Assembly: GCA_027353565.1 (NCBI GenBank)
Contig: DAIEHO010000068.1
Location: forward strand, 1 to 6,996
DNA length: 6,996 bases
Direction of reading: 5' to 3'
DNA from: Propionibacteriaceae bacterium
GTDB taxonomy: Bacteria; Actinomycetota; Actinomycetes; Propionibacteriales; Propionibacteriaceae
Under the pieces are notes generated by a model that was not told the origin of the DNA, ran no database searches, and worked only from the letters and a program-made list of their open reading frames with translations. Of this stretch, positions 6,152 through 6,996 are shown piece after piece. Within the stretch, counting starts at the first letter, position 1, and the number at the start of each line of letters is the position of its first letter. A program made the position numbers and the translations under genes.

Positions 6152-6996
6152 TTGACACGGGTCGTCCAGAAGTTCGGCGGGTCATCGGTCGCCGACGCGG
6201 AGAGCATCAAGCGCGTCGCACGGCGGGTGGTCGAGACCAAGAAGAGCGGGCACGACGTCGTCGTCGTCATCTCCGCGATGGGGGACACGACCGACGAGCT
6301 CCTCGACCTGGCGCAGCAGGTCAGTCCTCAGCCGCCGGCACGCGAGCTGGACATGCTGCTGACCGCTGGTGAGCGGATGAGCGCCGCCCTGCTCGCGATG
6401 GCGATCGCCGACACCGGCTTCCACGCCCGCTCGTACACAGGCTCCCAGGCGGGCGTCATCACGACCGAGACCCACGGCAACGCGCGCATCATCGACATCA
6501 CACCCGGTCGGATCGTCGAGGCGCTCGGCAACGGCGACATCGTCATCGTGGCCGGCTTCCAAGGTGTCTCGCAGACCACAAAGGACATCACCACGCTGGG
6601 CCGCGGCGCCTCGGACACCACGGCCGTCGCCCTGGCGGCGGCGCTCGGTGCCGAGTACTGCGAGATCTACACCGACGTCGACGGGGTCTTCACCGCCGAC
6701 CCGCGCATCGTTCCCGGCGCCCGCCGCATCCCCGAGATCTCGTACGAGGAGATGCTCGAGCTGGCCGCGAACGGTGCGAAGATCCTGCACCTGCGCTGCG
6801 TCGAGTACGCGCGCCGCTCCGGGGTCCAGGTGCATGTCCGCTCCTCGTTCTCAACCAAGCCCGGCACCTGGGTCATGGACTCGTCGCTCATCACGGAAGG
6901 ACCCGCCATGGAGGCCGCACTCATCACGGGCGTCGCCCACGACCGCAGCGAGGCGAAGATCACCGTCGTCGGTGTGCCCGACAGGGTCGGCGAGGC
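6152..6996 (+). CDS. lysC: aspartokinase, alpha subunit, 3'-truncated by window edge
   Basis: Phosphorylates aspartate with ATP, the first step of the pathway to lysine/diaminopimelate, methionine, threonine and isoleucine. The 281 codons present cover the whole amino-acid-kinase domain and the start of the ACT regulatory domains; full-length relatives have about 420 residues. Motifs: KFGGSSVA (residues 7-14), [33 protein letters not shown], the substrate/ATP segment [18 protein letters not shown], and [21 protein letters not shown]. The start is TTG at 6152, supported by GGGAGG at 6141. In relatives the ACT domains bind lysine and/or threonine for feedback inhibition; the residues that would tell which are beyond the window. 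The gene name could also be given as ask. In many actinobacteria asd, for aspartate-semialdehyde dehydrogenase, follows; that cannot be checked here. Confidence 0.97.
   Translation, partial: MTRVVQKFGGSSVADAESIKRVARRVVETKKSGHDVVVVISAMGDTTDELLDLAQQVSPQPPARELDMLLTAGERMSAALLAMAIADTGFHARSYTGSQAGVITTETHGNARIIDITPGRIVEALGNGDIVIVAGFQGVSQTTKDITTLGRGASDTTAVALAAALGAEYCEIYTDVDGVFTADPRIVPGARRIPEISYEEMLELAANGAKILHLRCVEYARRSGVQVHVRSSFSTKPGTWVMDSSLITEGPAMEAALITGVAHDRSEAKITVVGVPDRVGE
6895..6901 (+). promoter_or_regulatory. internal ribosome binding site for the aspartokinase beta subunit
   Basis: GGAAGGA lies 6 nt before an in-frame ATG (6908) inside the aspartokinase gene. Such a strong purine box with ideal spacing in the middle of a coding sequence matches the known internal initiation of this gene family. 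Confidence 0.85.
6908..6996 (+). CDS. lysC: aspartokinase beta subunit, nested in-frame start, truncated by window edge
   Basis: In Corynebacterium glutamicum and some other bacteria the aspartokinase gene also encodes a separate regulatory beta subunit from an internal start, and the enzyme is an alpha2beta2 assembly. Here an ATG at codon 253 of the large frame follows GGAAGGA by 6 nt and opens with [19 protein letters not shown], closely like the corynebacterial beta start near codon 250. The product would contain only the ACT domains that bind the feedback amino acids. Only the first 29 codons are in view. Homology and the ribosome binding site are seen; the alpha2beta2 assembly is inferred from the family. 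Confidence 0.8.
   Translation, partial: MEAALITGVAHDRSEAKITVVGVPDRVGE

Noticed and set aside
1..6996. A previously undescribed multi-gene defence, mobile or biosynthetic system
   Set aside because: All large genes belong to known housekeeping or regulatory families; no integrase, transposase, toxin-antitoxin pair, CRISPR repeat, tRNA or compositional island was seen on either strand.

Overview
This is a chromosomal window from a high-GC actinobacterium. GC is strongly favoured at third codon positions, GTG and TTG starts are used, and two protein families point to Actinomycetia: a DUF1707 membrane protein and an aspartokinase with an internal beta-subunit start. A Nocardioidaceae-like or related lineage is possible but cannot be fixed from this sequence alone. 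No mobile element, phage, CRISPR, tRNA or rRNA signal is visible, and the content is mostly housekeeping and regulatory.

Layout. Positions 3-2465 (+) hold the 3' four fifths of a eukaryote-type isoleucyl-tRNA synthetase. It is followed 4 nt later by a small class I SAM-dependent methyltransferase (2470-3063, +), probably in the same transcript. A 54-nt convergent gap with a GC-rich hairpin separates these from a two-component system on the minus strand, transcribed response regulator (4140-4847) then histidine kinase (3118-4143) with a 4-nt ATGA overlap. Upstream of the regulator lies a 229-nt intergenic region with nested inverted repeats and two tiny open frames. Next come three minus-strand genes that look like one operon: a 56-aa small ORF (5876-6046), a DUF1707 membrane protein (5379-5879, overlapping the small ORF by GTGA) and a 93-aa GNAT protein (5077-5358). 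A 105-nt divergent region leads to the aspartokinase gene (6152 to the window end, +), which carries an internal ribosome binding site and ATG for the beta subunit at 6908.

How the genes relate. IleS charges tRNA-Ile, and aspartokinase opens the aspartate-derived amino acid pathway (lysine/diaminopimelate, threonine, methionine and, through threonine, isoleucine). The two are not linked by an obvious operon. The kinase/regulator pair is self-contained; its signal and targets cannot be read from the neighbours.

I see no convincing new multi-gene system. The observations most worth following are the unannotated-looking 56-aa ORF coupled to the DUF1707 gene, the confinement of the rare valine codon GTA to the tetranucleotide GTAC across the window, and the structured leader of the response regulator gene.
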